Shown piece by piece: positions 34,384 through 43,214 of a stretch of 64,000 bases of DNA. The notes under the pieces were generated by a model. That model ran no database searches. It saw nothing but the letters and a program-made list of their open reading frames with translations, and was not told where the DNA came from. A program made the position numbers and the translations under genes. Position 1 is the stretch's first letter, and each line of letters begins with the position of its first letter. Source of the DNA: Paenibacillus alkalitolerans (GTDB lineage: Bacteria; Bacillota; Bacilli; Paenibacillales; YIM-B00363); NCBI RefSeq assembly GCF_016482785.1, contig NZ_JAEMXM010000001.1, forward strand, positions 186,001-250,000. Reading direction: 5' to 3'.

Positions 34384-35379
34384 ATGATGCTTCTGATTAT
34401 TCTTGTCACTGCATGCGGCGGCGCTGCCGCACCTGAGGGATCGAACGATATGAATTCGGACTTGGCGAAAGAGGCAATGTCGGATACATCGGCCGCTGAC
34501 GGGGCGGAAGAGAAGCTTTCCGTCGTTGACGATACGAATACAGAGTTGACGTTCGAACAGCCGGTCGAGCGAGTCGCTTGCGTCGTCTCATTTTGCATCG
34601 ATGTAATGGCGGAGCTCGGGATGGAACCGGTCGCGATCAGCGAGGGCGGCGTCCGTACGATTGCAACGCAAGAGGAGTTTTATGGGGAGAAGGGACAAAC
34701 TTTCGCGTCGATCGGGGGCAGTTTCTTTGAACCGAATCTCGAGGACCTCGTCAATGCGAAGCCCGATCTCGTCATCGGTTTGAAAGGCGTTCACGATGCG
34801 CTGCGGGAAGGCTTGGACGGCGTCGCGCCGATCATATTGGTCAATCCGGTCCATTATTCGGAATCGCTTGAGCTGATCGAAGCGATCGGCCGCATTACCG
34901 GGAAAACCGCGGAGGCGATGGCGGCCGCCGAAACGTTCCTTGCGAAGCTCAAGGAAGCGAAGGAGATGTCGCCAAAAAATAAGAAAGCGCTGATCATGTT
35001 CGGAAGCGATGTAAATTTCGCGGTTGTTACCGACAGCGGATTAGGCGGCACCGTCATGAAAGAAATCGCCGTTTATCCATGGAAGGTGAACGATCCTTCC
35101 GAAGATCCTTACGGTGACGGCAGCATTCCGTACTCTCTCGAGAAGCTGCTGGAGGAAAATCCGGACGCGATCTTTGTTGAAAGCTATTCCTTCGGTCCAG
35201 GTACGAAGCCGTTGTCGGAGCAGCTTGCCGACCTGCCGCTGTGGAGCGAGTTGAGGGCTGTGAAGGAAAACAAGGTCATCGAGGTTCGTTCCCCGATATG
35301 GGGAGACGGCCGCGGCACCCGTTCGTTAGGCATCTTATTGGATGAATCGATGAAGTTTCTATATCCGGAGTTATATTAG
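34384..35379 (+). CDS. FecB/FhuD-type metal-chelate ABC transporter substrate-binding lipoprotein
   Basis: A 331-residue type III binding protein. Lipobox LVTAC places the lipidated cysteine at residue 11. Then ELTFEQPVERVACVV, FFEPNLEDLVNAKPDLVIG and the C-terminal WGDGRGTRSLGILLDES follow. The start is doubtful: ATG 34384 lacks a basic n-region and a close ribosome site, whereas the in-frame upstream codons give KVLVLLTVF, a better signal sequence but without a usual start codon. A small indel near 34340-34380 is possible. It is followed directly by two FecCD permeases. Confidence 0.88.
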   Translation: MMLLIILVTACGGAAAPEGSNDMNSDLAKEAMSDTSAADGAEEKLSVVDDTNTELTFEQPVERVACVVSFCIDVMAELGMEPVAISEGGVRTIATQEEFYGEKGQTFASIGGSFFEPNLEDLVNAKPDLVIGLKGVHDALREGLDGVAPIILVNPVHYSESLELIEAIGRITGKTAEAMAAAETFLAKLKEAKEMSPKNKKALIMFGSDVNFAVVTDSGLGGTVMKEIAVYPWKVNDPSEDPYGDGSIPYSLEKLLEENPDAIFVESYSFGPGTKPLSEQLADLPLWSELRAVKENKVIEVRSPIWGDGRGTRSLGILLDESMKFLYPELY

Positions 35380-35387
35380 GTGATGCG

Positions 35388-36419
35388 ATGAAAATTGAAG
35401 CAGGAAGGAACGCGATCGGAGGAAGAAGCTTTCTTCCTCCGATCTTATTGCTGGTTGGCTTCTTGTTTATTGCCGCGGGTTTGCAGGTTGTCGCCGGCTC
35501 ACCGGCGGTTTCTTGGCGGGAGCTGCCGGGCATTGTGTTCTGGGACGAGGGCGGTGAGCTGCAGCGAACGGTCGTCATGGAGATTCGTATGCCAAGAGTC
35601 GCGCTGGGATTTCTGGTCGGAGCAATGCTCGGGGCGGCAGGGACGCTCATGCAAGGTGCGATGAACAACGCTCTGGCCGGACCGGAGCTGTTAGGCGTTT
35701 CGGCGGGAGCGTCGCTTGCATTGGCTGTGATTACCGTGCTGCATTTGCCGGTATCCGTACAACTGCACCCGTTGTTTGCGCTCTGGGGCGGTCTCGTTGG
35801 CGGATGCTGCGTGGTGCTTGCAGCCCGCGGAAGCCGGGGAGCGCTCGGTATGCTTCTGATCGGGATGTCCGTGTCTGCGATCATGAACGGGCTGCTCGTT
35901 CTGCTCATTTCGCTCGGGACGAGCAATGATGTAAATATGCTCTACCTGTATTTGCTCGGTTCTCTTGCAAACCGCAATTGGGATCATGTGCTGCGCATCA
36001 TGCCTTGGTTTCTCGCAACGCTGCCGGTATGCTTGTTTTTTACCAGGACCATAAACTTGCTTCAGCTCGGCGACGATACGGCAGCCGGACTTGGCGTGAA
36101 AGTGGGACGCTCAAGGGTTGCCATTTTTGCGCTTTGCGCAATTCTAGTCGCTGTTACCGTGTCGCAGAGCGGACCAATCGGTTATATTGCTTTGTTGGCT
36201 CCTCATATCATCCGCACCTTGCTAAGGATGGCCGACGCGCGGATCGTTCTCCCGCTAGCTATGCTTTGCGGAGGCGTTCTGCTCGTTACGGCCGATATGG
36301 CGGCACGTCTATTGCTTTATCCGATCGAAATCCCGGTCGGAATTTGGACGACGCTGCTTGGCGGCAGCTGCTTTCTATTCCTGCTGTTAAGAAGGCAAGG
36401 AGGCGGATTTCATGGGTGA
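35388..36419 (+). CDS. FecCD-family permease of metal-chelate importer (first)
   Basis: 343 residues, about ten membrane segments of the BtuC/FecCD fold. Signatures: RMPRVALGFLVGAMLGAAGT, MQGAMNNALAGPELLGVSAG and GPIGYIALLAPHIIRTLL, the coupling helix region. It pairs with the next gene, which it overlaps by eight bases, to form a heterodimeric channel for an iron or zinc chelate. Confidence 0.93.
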   Translation: MKIEAGRNAIGGRSFLPPILLLVGFLFIAAGLQVVAGSPAVSWRELPGIVFWDEGGELQRTVVMEIRMPRVALGFLVGAMLGAAGTLMQGAMNNALAGPELLGVSAGASLALAVITVLHLPVSVQLHPLFALWGGLVGGCCVVLAARGSRGALGMLLIGMSVSAIMNGLLVLLISLGTSNDVNMLYLYLLGSLANRNWDHVLRIMPWFLATLPVCLFFTRTINLLQLGDDTAAGLGVKVGRSRVAIFALCAILVAVTVSQSGPIGYIALLAPHIIRTLLRMADARIVLPLAMLCGGVLLVTADMAARLLLYPIEIPVGIWTTLLGGSCFLFLLLRRQGGGFHG

Positions 36420-37464
36420 CCGAAATGCGTCGGCACGTTCGGGAAAGATGGTCCCTCTAGTTTTTTTCATCTTGGCTTTCGGGGTCGTCCTCTTGTTTAT
36501 ATTGCATATCGGCTATGGGAAGACTTCATTCACACCGAAAGAAGTAATACTGGCGCTCTTTAATCTTGGGGGAGACGACGGGGCTCGTCACATCGTATGG
36601 AATCTACGCTTTCCACGCGCCTTAGTCGCGGTTGCCGCCGGCGTAATGCTCGGCATTGCGGGCGCAATCCTGCAGACGATTCTCCGCAATCCGCTGGTCG
36701 AACCGGGATTGGTCGGCGCTTCCTCCGGTGCAGTGTTGTTCGCCGTTCTTTGGGGGATCGCTTCGGCAGGTTGGAATGCTGGAAATAAGCTGCTGCAATT
36801 CGTCGCTCTCGCCGGCGGCCTAGGCGCAGCCGTACTCGTATTTGCATTGAACGCGAACCAGAGAGGGAACAGTGCCAGACTCGCACTGGTCGGCGTCATC
36901 GTTACTTCGATTCTTCAGTCGACGACTTCGCTGCTCCTCCTTCAGAACCAACAAGGGCTTACTTCCATCTTCCTGTGGCTGTTCGGATCGCTGAACGGAA
37001 GAGGGTGGAGCAGCTGGTCTTCAATATGGCCATGGGCCTTAGCAGGAACGCTGCTGGCATTGGCGTATGCGCGAAAGGCGGATATTTTACGGCTTGGCGA
37101 TGAAATGGCCGCAGGATTGGGACTAGCCGTAAACCGAACGCGATTTGTGCTGCTCTTGATTGCTTCCGCGCTGACGGCGGCTGCAGTATCCGTCGTCGGA
37201 GCAATCGGTTTTATCGGGCTGATCGGACCCCACATTGCGGGCTTGCTCGCGGGGAGGAGTCCGGCGGTGTTGTTCCCGGTCAGCGGATTGATGGCGGCAT
37301 TCCTTCTGCTGGCTTCCGATTGGATCGGGCAGAGCATCACGATCCGCCTTCCGCTGCCGGGCATGGAAAACCATACGACGAGCTTGCCGGTCGGCGCCGT
37401 CACTACGCTGCTCGGAGCGCCGTTCTTCTTGTATTTGCTGCGTAAGTCGCTTGTTAGAATGTAA
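36412..37464 (+). CDS. FecCD-family permease of metal-chelate importer (second)
   Basis: 350 residues, BtuC/FecCD fold: RFPRALVAVAAGVMLGIAGA, LQTILRNPLVEPGLVGASSG and GAIGFIGLIGPHIAGLL. AAGGAGGCGGA in the end of the preceding gene is the ribosome site. No ATPase gene follows (the next gene is a GNAT), so the importer must borrow an ATPase, as B. subtilis FeuABC does with YusV. Confidence 0.93.
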   Translation: MGDRNASARSGKMVPLVFFILAFGVVLLFILHIGYGKTSFTPKEVILALFNLGGDDGARHIVWNLRFPRALVAVAAGVMLGIAGAILQTILRNPLVEPGLVGASSGAVLFAVLWGIASAGWNAGNKLLQFVALAGGLGAAVLVFALNANQRGNSARLALVGVIVTSILQSTTSLLLLQNQQGLTSIFLWLFGSLNGRGWSSWSSIWPWALAGTLLALAYARKADILRLGDEMAAGLGLAVNRTRFVLLLIASALTAAAVSVVGAIGFIGLIGPHIAGLLAGRSPAVLFPVSGLMAAFLLLASDWIGQSITIRLPLPGMENHTTSLPVGAVTTLLGAPFFLYLLRKSLVRM

Positions 37465-37573
37465 AATGAGACGGTATAAAAACCGATGGCCGACCCGTTG
37501 AGCGTGGAAGCAATAAGACGTATACTAGATTAGGAAGAAATTGAGACTGTGTCCGTGGAGTGGTATGTATTTT

Positions 37574-38029
37574 ATGGAAATTAAGGTAGACGATTTAACC
37601 GGATCAAAGGTAATTGCGCTTATTAAGGAACATCTTGAGAGTATGTCATCCCAATCCCCGCCCGAAAGCTGTCATGCCTTAAATGTCGAGGAGCTAAGAA
37701 AACCGGATGTAACGTTCTGGAGCGCTTGGGAACAAGATGAACTGCTTGGCTGCGGTGCGCTGAAGGAGCTTGACGGGGAACATGGCGAAATAAAATCAAT
37801 GCGGACATCTTCATCTCATCTAAGAAAAGGCGTAGCCAAGCGAATCCTTGAACACATCATTGAAGAAGCCAGGCGTCGCGGCTATAAGCGGCTAAGTTTG
37901 GAAACGGGCTCCATGGATTCTTTCGAACCGGCTCGAAGGCTATATGCAAGCTTCGGGTTTCAATATTGCGCTCCGTTTGCCGATTACATAGAGGACCCAA
38001 ACAGCGCATTTATGACCAAGGAATTATAA
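37574..38029 (+). CDS. GNAT-family N-acetyltransferase
   Basis: About 151 residues from ATG 37574 (GTGGAGTGG at 37556-37563 fits this start better than ATG 37565). Motif A of the GNAT fold is SMRTSSSHLRKGVAKRILEH, with the acetyl-CoA pyrophosphate loop. LSLETGSMDSFEPARRLYAS and GFQYCAPFADY follow. It resembles YsnE/PhnO-like acetyltransferases of small metabolites. Monocistronic, with a terminator at 38050. Confidence 0.88.
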   Translation: MEIKVDDLTGSKVIALIKEHLESMSSQSPPESCHALNVEELRKPDVTFWSAWEQDELLGCGALKELDGEHGEIKSMRTSSSHLRKGVAKRILEHIIEEARRRGYKRLSLETGSMDSFEPARRLYASFGFQYCAPFADYIEDPNSAFMTKEL

Positions 38030-38049
38030 GAACAGCGCCACCGTTGAAC

Positions 38050-38070
38050 ACCGCTTCAGCGGTTTTTTTC
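38050..38070 (+). terminator. intrinsic terminator after the GNAT gene
   Basis: ACCGC (38050-38054) pairs with GCGGT (38059-38063), with seven T residues at 38063-38069. Confidence 0.8.
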
Positions 38071-38118
38071 TAATTAACTAGAAAGGAGCATTTTGCATTG
38101 ACCGATATGCTCACTTAA

Positions 38119-38364
38119 ATGAAAAATCTGAAAAATCGATTGAACAAGACATGGGGGGTTCAATCCGTTGAACCCGCCGGAGACATACTTAAGCACGATG
38201 GGAAGCTATATTTGATTGCCGGCGCGTTTCAGGATGCGGCGAACGCAGTAAATAAAGCCAAACAATACATTCAACCCGATGCCAGTAAAGATGCGATGGT
38301 CTCTTCGCATAATGAAGTTTTCAAAGAGAGAAATAGAGAGTTGGTAAAGCAGATGATGAAGTAA
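38119..38364 (+). CDS. small protein of unknown function
   Basis: 81 residues with a beta-like centre (ILKHDGKLYLIAGAF) and helical flanks (DAANAVNKAKQYI, FKERNRELVKQMM). Its ATG follows a six-codon frame (TTG 38098 to TAA 38118) that holds the ribosome site GAAAGGAGC; the two may be translationally coupled or a frameshift may separate them. No family recognised. Confidence 0.45.
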   Translation: MKNLKNRLNKTWGVQSVEPAGDILKHDGKLYLIAGAFQDAANAVNKAKQYIQPDASKDAMVSSHNEVFKERNRELVKQMMK

Positions 38365-38471
38365 TTCCGAATATCGAAGAGTCAAGCGCCAATGGGAATT
38401 TATCGGATAGGGCTATGTTCGAGGCCTTGATATCAGGAGGCCAAGAACATCGTCCTTTTTTTCTTCTTTTG

Positions 38472-38501
38472 TTGACAATGATAATCATTATCACTTACTA
38501 T
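38472..38501 (+). promoter_or_regulatory. Fur-box promoter (first)
   Basis: TTGACA at 38472-38477 and TACTAT at 38496-38501 form a sigma-A-like promoter with an 18-base spacer. The spacer holds TGATAATCATTATCA (38479-38493), a perfect 7-1-7 Fur box. Iron-dependent repression of what follows is strongly suggested. Confidence 0.8.
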
Positions 38502-38608
38502 AACAAAAGAATGATCAATCGGATATCCGGTAAGCGATATGCATTGTTCCGGTGACTGTATGTATGTCGCTACTTTAATTGGGGGCTAAAAAAGGTTGTG
38601 CTTAACCA

Positions 38609-38812
38609 ATGAGTTCAGACACCTTTGTGGTAAGCATCGCGGATTACCAGCTTGAAGAGTATTTGAGATGTCCGCACAAATATTACAACAAGTACATACT
38701 ACGCAAAAACACGGATCATCAGAACTGGAAGCAGCTCGTTCAATACGCGGTCAATCATGCAATCCATGAATATTATTCTCTTCCGGCGGAGAGCCGCATT
38801 GACAAGGGATAG
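38609..38812 (+). pseudogene. N-terminal fragment resembling PD-(D/E)XK (RecB/AddB-type) nuclease
   Basis: 67 residues: VSIADYQLEEYLRCPHKYYN resembles the opening helix and Cys of RecB-like PD-(D/E)XK nucleases of the AddB/Cas4 type, which are normally several hundred residues. The frame ends at 38812 without the catalytic part, just before the second Fur box. It may be a remnant or a small iron-regulated protein; the Cys could belong to an FeS site. No clear ribosome site. Confidence 0.4.
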
Positions 38813-38838
38813 GGATTACCCTATACTACTTTCGTTAG

Positions 38839-38858
38839 TGATAATGATTATCATTATC
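38839..38858 (+). promoter_or_regulatory. Fur box (second), upstream of the nik-type operon
   Basis: TGATAATGATTATCATTATC contains 18 of 19 bases of the classical GATAATGATAATCATTATC Fur sequence and lies about 40 bases before the NikA-like start. Fur repression of the transporter is inferred. Confidence 0.8.
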
Positions 38859-38896
38859 TTAGACATTACTGGAATTGAGAGGGGTTTGTTTTTCAC

Positions 38897-40513
38897 ATGC
38901 TTGCATCCCAGACAAAGTTATTAGTAATACTCGTCCTGATCCTAACTACATCGCTTTTAGGCTGCTCCAAACAAAATTCAACGTCGGTTGAGGGGACAGG
39001 TGCAGCTCAGAAGGAGAAAACGATCACGATTTCATGGCCAAGAGACATCGGACCCATGAATCCGCACGTTTACAACCCTTCTCAATTGATTGCGCAATCG
39101 ATGATTTATGAACCGCTCGTTACGTATACAGAAGGCGGGAAACTTGAGCCGCATTTAGCCGAATCTTGGACGATATCGCCGGATGGAAAAGAGTATACAT
39201 TCAAGCTTCGCCGTAACGTCAAGTATTCGGACGGAACGATATTTAACGCAAACAACGTGAAGAAAAACTTTGACGCGATTATGATCAACGCCGAAAATCA
39301 TAGCTGGCTCGGTGTCTTTAATGTGCTGGATAAGACTGAGGTTATTGATGAATACACATTTAAGATGACGCTGAAGCAGCCGTATTCCCCTGCATTGCAG
39401 GACTTGACTGTCGTACGCCCGGTGCGCTTTCTCGGAGATGCCGGCTTCCCTGATGACGGCGACACGTCCAAGAGTGTGAAGCAGGCGATCGGTACAGGAC
39501 CATGGATGCTGACGAATTACAAGAAGGATGAATATGCCGAATTTACCCGCAACCCGAATTACTGGGGTCAGAAACCAAAGGTTGATAAAATCGTCATCAA
39601 AATCATTCCTGACGGAGAGACCCGCGTTCTTGCTTTTGAGAAGGGCGAGCTGGACTTGATCTTCGGCGAAGGCGCAATCAGCATGGATGCGTTCAAACAG
39701 CTGAAAGCTAGCGGGAAATATGAAACTACCCTATCTGAGCCTGTCGCTACAAGACTCATTGCGATGAATACGAAAAGAGAAGCTTTGTCGGACATTAAGG
39801 TACGCGAAGCGCTGCAGTATGGCTTTAATAAAAAAGCGATGGTCGACGGAATTACTGGAGGCTTGGAGGAAAACGCGGACAACATTTTGTCCAAAAATTT
39901 CCCTTACACGAACATCGATGCCACGCCATTAGATTACGACGTTGAAAAAGCGAAGGCTTATTTGGATGATGCGGGCTGGAAGCTGCCTGCAGGCAAGACG
40001 GTCCGTGAGAAAGACGGAAAACCGCTTGAGCTTGAGTTAATTTACGAGAAGTCGGATCAAATTCAGAAGCCGATGGCCGAAACGCTGCAAGCAGAATGGG
40101 CGGCAATCGGGGTTAAGCTGAAAATTACCGGGCTTGAGCTGACCGAGCAGATCAAGCGGTGGCGCGGCAATGAATTTGATTTGAACTTCACGAGCAACTA
40201 CGGAGCGCCTTACGATCCGCACTCGTTCATACATATTGTGAAGGAGAAGGGCTTCGGCTTCTCGGATGCGCTGTCGAACATCTCAGGCAAGCAAGAACTT
40301 GACCGGCAAATCAATGAAGCTCTTCTTTCCACGGATGAGACTGAACGCAAGGAGCTTTACAGTGCAATCCTGAAACATTTGCAAGAGCAATCGGCATTGG
40401 TGCCGCTCTCTTATATTAAAAAAACAGCGGTTTATCAAAAAGATGTGACCGGATTTGCATTCCCGGCCAACCGTGAGGACCATCCGTTTAACGGAATCGA
40501 TACCGGCAAGTAA
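38897..40513 (+). CDS. nikA: NikA/CntA-type nickel or metallophore-binding lipoprotein
   Basis: 538 residues, family 5 solute-binding protein. Lipobox SLLGC with lipidated cysteine at residue 23. WPRDIGPMNPHVYNPSQLIA, YEPLVTYTEGGKLEPHLAES, WTISPDGKEYTF, GTGPWMLTNYKKDEYAEFTR and GAPYDPHSF match NikA closely. GAGAGGGG upstream is the ribosome site, with slightly long spacing. Fur boxes upstream suggest that the ligand is a metal-metallophore complex (Ni, Co, Zn or Fe) rather than peptides. Confidence 0.9.
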   Translation: MLASQTKLLVILVLILTTSLLGCSKQNSTSVEGTGAAQKEKTITISWPRDIGPMNPHVYNPSQLIAQSMIYEPLVTYTEGGKLEPHLAESWTISPDGKEYTFKLRRNVKYSDGTIFNANNVKKNFDAIMINAENHSWLGVFNVLDKTEVIDEYTFKMTLKQPYSPALQDLTVVRPVRFLGDAGFPDDGDTSKSVKQAIGTGPWMLTNYKKDEYAEFTRNPNYWGQKPKVDKIVIKIIPDGETRVLAFEKGELDLIFGEGAISMDAFKQLKASGKYETTLSEPVATRLIAMNTKREALSDIKVREALQYGFNKKAMVDGITGGLEENADNILSKNFPYTNIDATPLDYDVEKAKAYLDDAGWKLPAGKTVREKDGKPLELELIYEKSDQIQKPMAETLQAEWAAIGVKLKITGLELTEQIKRWRGNEFDLNFTSNYGAPYDPHSFIHIVKEKGFGFSDALSNISGKQELDRQINEALLSTDETERKELYSAILKHLQEQSALVPLSYIKKTAVYQKDVTGFAFPANREDHPFNGIDTGK

Positions 40514-40531
40514 TCATAGGGGAGGCTTGAC

Positions 40532-41476
40532 ATGGCTGGCTATATAGTAAAACGGATTTTTGCCATCATCCCCATTTTTCTTTTTGCCACCTTACTATCA
40601 TTTACAATGATCCATCTTTCGCCGGTCGATCCGGCGGAAGTTTATTTAACCGTCGCCCATATTCATCCTACAGATAAGGTATTGGCACAGGTCAGGCATG
40701 AATTCGGCCTGGATCAGCCGTTGATAGTTCAATATGTTCAATCTATTCTGAAGATGTGCCGGCTTGACTTCGGCACATCTTATATTACGAAGGAACCCGT
40801 TTGGCAGGAAGTAGTGCTGCGAATGCCGGCGACGCTCCAGCTTGCTTTCGGCAGTATTGTTATGGCTGTTTTCGTCAGCGTGCCGCTCGGTTTTTTATCT
40901 GCGATATATAAGAATAGCTTTATAGATCATCTAACAAGAATGATCGCTTTTATTGGCGCCTCGATTCCGCAGTTTTGGCTTGGTTACCTGCTGATTTTCT
41001 TCTTGTCTCTGAAGCTGGATTTATTGCCGGTTCAAGGGAAAGGGACATGGGCGCACTTGATATTGCCGTCAATGACGCTCGCTTTGGGGCTTATCGCGAT
41101 ATATTCGCGGTTGCTGCGCAGCAATGTTCTCGAGCAACTGCATGAGTTCTATGTGCTCTATGGAAGAGCCAGAGGCTTGCGGGAGCGGCTTATTATGAGC
41201 AAGCATGTACTCCGCATTGCGATTTCGCCGATGATTACGGGTCTTGGCATGAACATGGGGAAGCTTCTGGCCGGGACCATCATTGTGGAGCAGGTCTTCT
41301 CTTGGCCGGGGTTCGGTCGATATTTTGTCGAATCGATCTTTAACCGGGATTTGCCGGTTATCCAATGTTACGTGTTTCTTGCGGCTTGTCTTTTCATCTT
41401 ATGCAACCTTATCGTGGATTTGCTGCAAATGATGCTGGATCCCCGAATATCGCGGAAAGGAAGAGCCGAACATTGA
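40532..41476 (+). CDS. nikB: NikB/CntB-type ABC transporter permease
   Basis: 314 residues, DppB-like permease with six membrane segments (start IVKRIFAIIPIFLFATLLSF). The extracytoplasmic block FGLDQPLIVQYVQSI, RLDFGTSY, and the coupling region LYGRARGLRERLIMSKHVLR are family hallmarks. It follows nikA by 18 bases; its stop overlaps the next start by four bases. Confidence 0.92.
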   Translation: MAGYIVKRIFAIIPIFLFATLLSFTMIHLSPVDPAEVYLTVAHIHPTDKVLAQVRHEFGLDQPLIVQYVQSILKMCRLDFGTSYITKEPVWQEVVLRMPATLQLAFGSIVMAVFVSVPLGFLSAIYKNSFIDHLTRMIAFIGASIPQFWLGYLLIFFLSLKLDLLPVQGKGTWAHLILPSMTLALGLIAIYSRLLRSNVLEQLHEFYVLYGRARGLRERLIMSKHVLRIAISPMITGLGMNMGKLLAGTIIVEQVFSWPGFGRYFVESIFNRDLPVIQCYVFLAACLFILCNLIVDLLQMMLDPRISRKGRAEH

Positions 41477-42315
41477 TTGCGTTAACTCGAGTCAGCCTTA
41501 AAAGCCCAAAAACTGTACCGGTATGCTTATCTGTTCTGCTTGTCCTTCTTCTCATCACGGTATTCGCTCCGTGGCTTGCACCGCATGATCCGATCCAGGT
41601 TAATCTGGCGAACAAGCTGCAGCCTGCTTCGCTTGACTATCCATTGGGCACCGATCATTTGGGCCGCTGCAACCTTTCCCGTCTGTTATATGGAGCACGC
41701 TACTCTTTAGGTTTTGCCTCTTTAATTTTTATCGCTTCCTTGGGAATCGGTCTGGTTATCGGTTCTATTGCCGGGTATAAAGGCGGGTTCATTGATTATA
41801 TTTTGATGCGGTTTTGCGACGGAGTGATGGCATTTCCGAGTCTCGTGCTTGTTCTTGGCCTGGTCGGAATATTCGGGCCCGGCCTCATGCAGGTCGTATT
41901 TGCGATGATGCTGGTGCAGTGGGTATATTATGCAAGGATGTTTAGGGGGATGATCGTTAGCTTAAAGGAGCGTCATTTTATAACGGCGGCCAAGATCAGC
42001 GGGTCCTCGGAGCGGAAAATCATTGTACGCCATATGCTTCCTAACGTGCTTCCCCCGATAGCCGTCATGGGAACTTTGGAGATGGGATGGGCGATTATGG
42101 ATATTTCGGCCCTTTCCTTCCTGGGACTCGGCATTCAACCGCCCGCCCCGGAGTGGGGGGCTATGATACATGAAGGGAAAAACTATATTCGAAGCAATCC
42201 GGAATTAATGGTCTACCCCGGAATGATGATTCTGCTTGTCGTCATTTCATTTAATATGCTGGGGGAGGCGTTGTCGGACCGTTTCAGTGTCAAACGACGT
42301 TTTGAAAAGTGGTGA
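41473..42315 (+). CDS. nikC: NikC/CntC-type ABC transporter permease
   Basis: About 280 residues from TTG 41473 (TTGA overlap with nikB stop; AAGGAAG eight bases upstream). DppC-like: FAPWLAPHDP, LGTDHLGRCNLSRLLYGAR (family usually GRD; here Cys follows), the coupling loop AAKISGSSERKIIVRHMLPN, and SFLGLGIQPPAPEWGAMI. The longer reading from 41365 lies inside nikB and is rejected. Confidence 0.92.
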   Translation: MIALTRVSLKSPKTVPVCLSVLLVLLLITVFAPWLAPHDPIQVNLANKLQPASLDYPLGTDHLGRCNLSRLLYGARYSLGFASLIFIASLGIGLVIGSIAGYKGGFIDYILMRFCDGVMAFPSLVLVLGLVGIFGPGLMQVVFAMMLVQWVYYARMFRGMIVSLKERHFITAAKISGSSERKIIVRHMLPNVLPPIAVMGTLEMGWAIMDISALSFLGLGIQPPAPEWGAMIHEGKNYIRSNPELMVYPGMMILLVVISFNMLGEALSDRFSVKRRFEKW

Positions 42316-42321
42316 GACGAC

Positions 42322-43155
42322 TTGAACCAAGAACAGGGCAACATATTGCAGGTTACCGACTTGAGAGTTATGGTAGAAACGCCGCGAGGCATGCAAAGCC
42401 TCGTTCACGGCATCGATTTTGAGCTGAGACCGGGCCGTGTGCTTGGGCTTGTCGGCGAAAGCGGCAGCGGCAAAACGATGACTTGCCTCTCGATCATGCA
42501 ATTGCATGATCGGAAAACGATGTGCGTTGAAGGCGGCATTCGCTTGAACGGACGCGAGCTGAACGGACTTCGAGCCGAGGAGATGCGCCGTATTCGCGGA
42601 AAGGAGATGGGGTTCATCATGCAAAATCCGATGAATGCCTTCTCTCCCGTCTTTTCCATCGGCAATCAATTCGTCGAAACGATCCGGGCGCATACGGCTT
42701 TCAGCAAAAAGCAATCGCTTGAATTGGCAGCAAGTGCGTTGCAGGATGTGAATTTGCCCGACCCCTTCATGCTCATGCGGAAATATCCCTTTGAGCTAAG
42801 CGGCGGCATGCTGCAGCGGGCGATGATTGCACTAGCGATGTGTTTGCGGCCATCGCTGATTATAGCGGATGAACCGACGACAGCGCTCGATACGGCAAAC
42901 CAGTTGCAGGTGCTGTGCCTTCTGGAGCGCATCCGTACGGAATATGGGACAGCAATACTGCTAATCTCGCACGACTTGGGCGTCATTGCGGAAATGGCAG
43001 ACGAGGTCGCCGTTATGCAGCGGGGAGAAATAGTGGAGAAAGCTGATGTTTACGAGCTGTTCGATCATCCGAAGCATCCTTACACAAAACAGCTGATGGA
43101 AGCTCGTCCTACATTGCAGATGAATGAGCGGATCGAGGAGCTTGTCATGTCATGA
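42322..43155 (+). CDS. nikD: NikD/CntD-type ABC transporter ATPase
   Basis: 277 residues from TTG 42322 with GTGGTGAG upstream. Walker A GESGSGKTM, Q-loop IMQNPMNAFSPV, signature ELSGGMLQRAMIA, Walker B LIIADEPTTALD, H-loop LISHDLGV, and the C-terminal HPKHPYTKQLMEA typical of Opp/Nik ATPases. Forms a heterodimer with the next gene product. Confidence 0.93.
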   Translation: MNQEQGNILQVTDLRVMVETPRGMQSLVHGIDFELRPGRVLGLVGESGSGKTMTCLSIMQLHDRKTMCVEGGIRLNGRELNGLRAEEMRRIRGKEMGFIMQNPMNAFSPVFSIGNQFVETIRAHTAFSKKQSLELAASALQDVNLPDPFMLMRKYPFELSGGMLQRAMIALAMCLRPSLIIADEPTTALDTANQLQVLCLLERIRTEYGTAILLISHDLGVIAEMADEVAVMQRGEIVEKADVYELFDHPKHPYTKQLMEARPTLQMNERIEELVMS

Positions 43156-43214
43156 ATGCGCACGGCAGACAGAGACGGGCTATGTTCACGAGGCCGAGAA
43201 AAGGGGATGGTCGC

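Noticed and set aside
35276-35926. Antisense frame of 216 codons opposite the FecCD gene
   Set aside because: Shadow of a membrane-protein gene, with Ser/Thr/Pro-rich composition typical of antisense translation.
41365-41472. Upstream extension of nikC
   Set aside because: Lies entirely within nikB; the TTG at 41473 has a good ribosome site and a four-base overlap.
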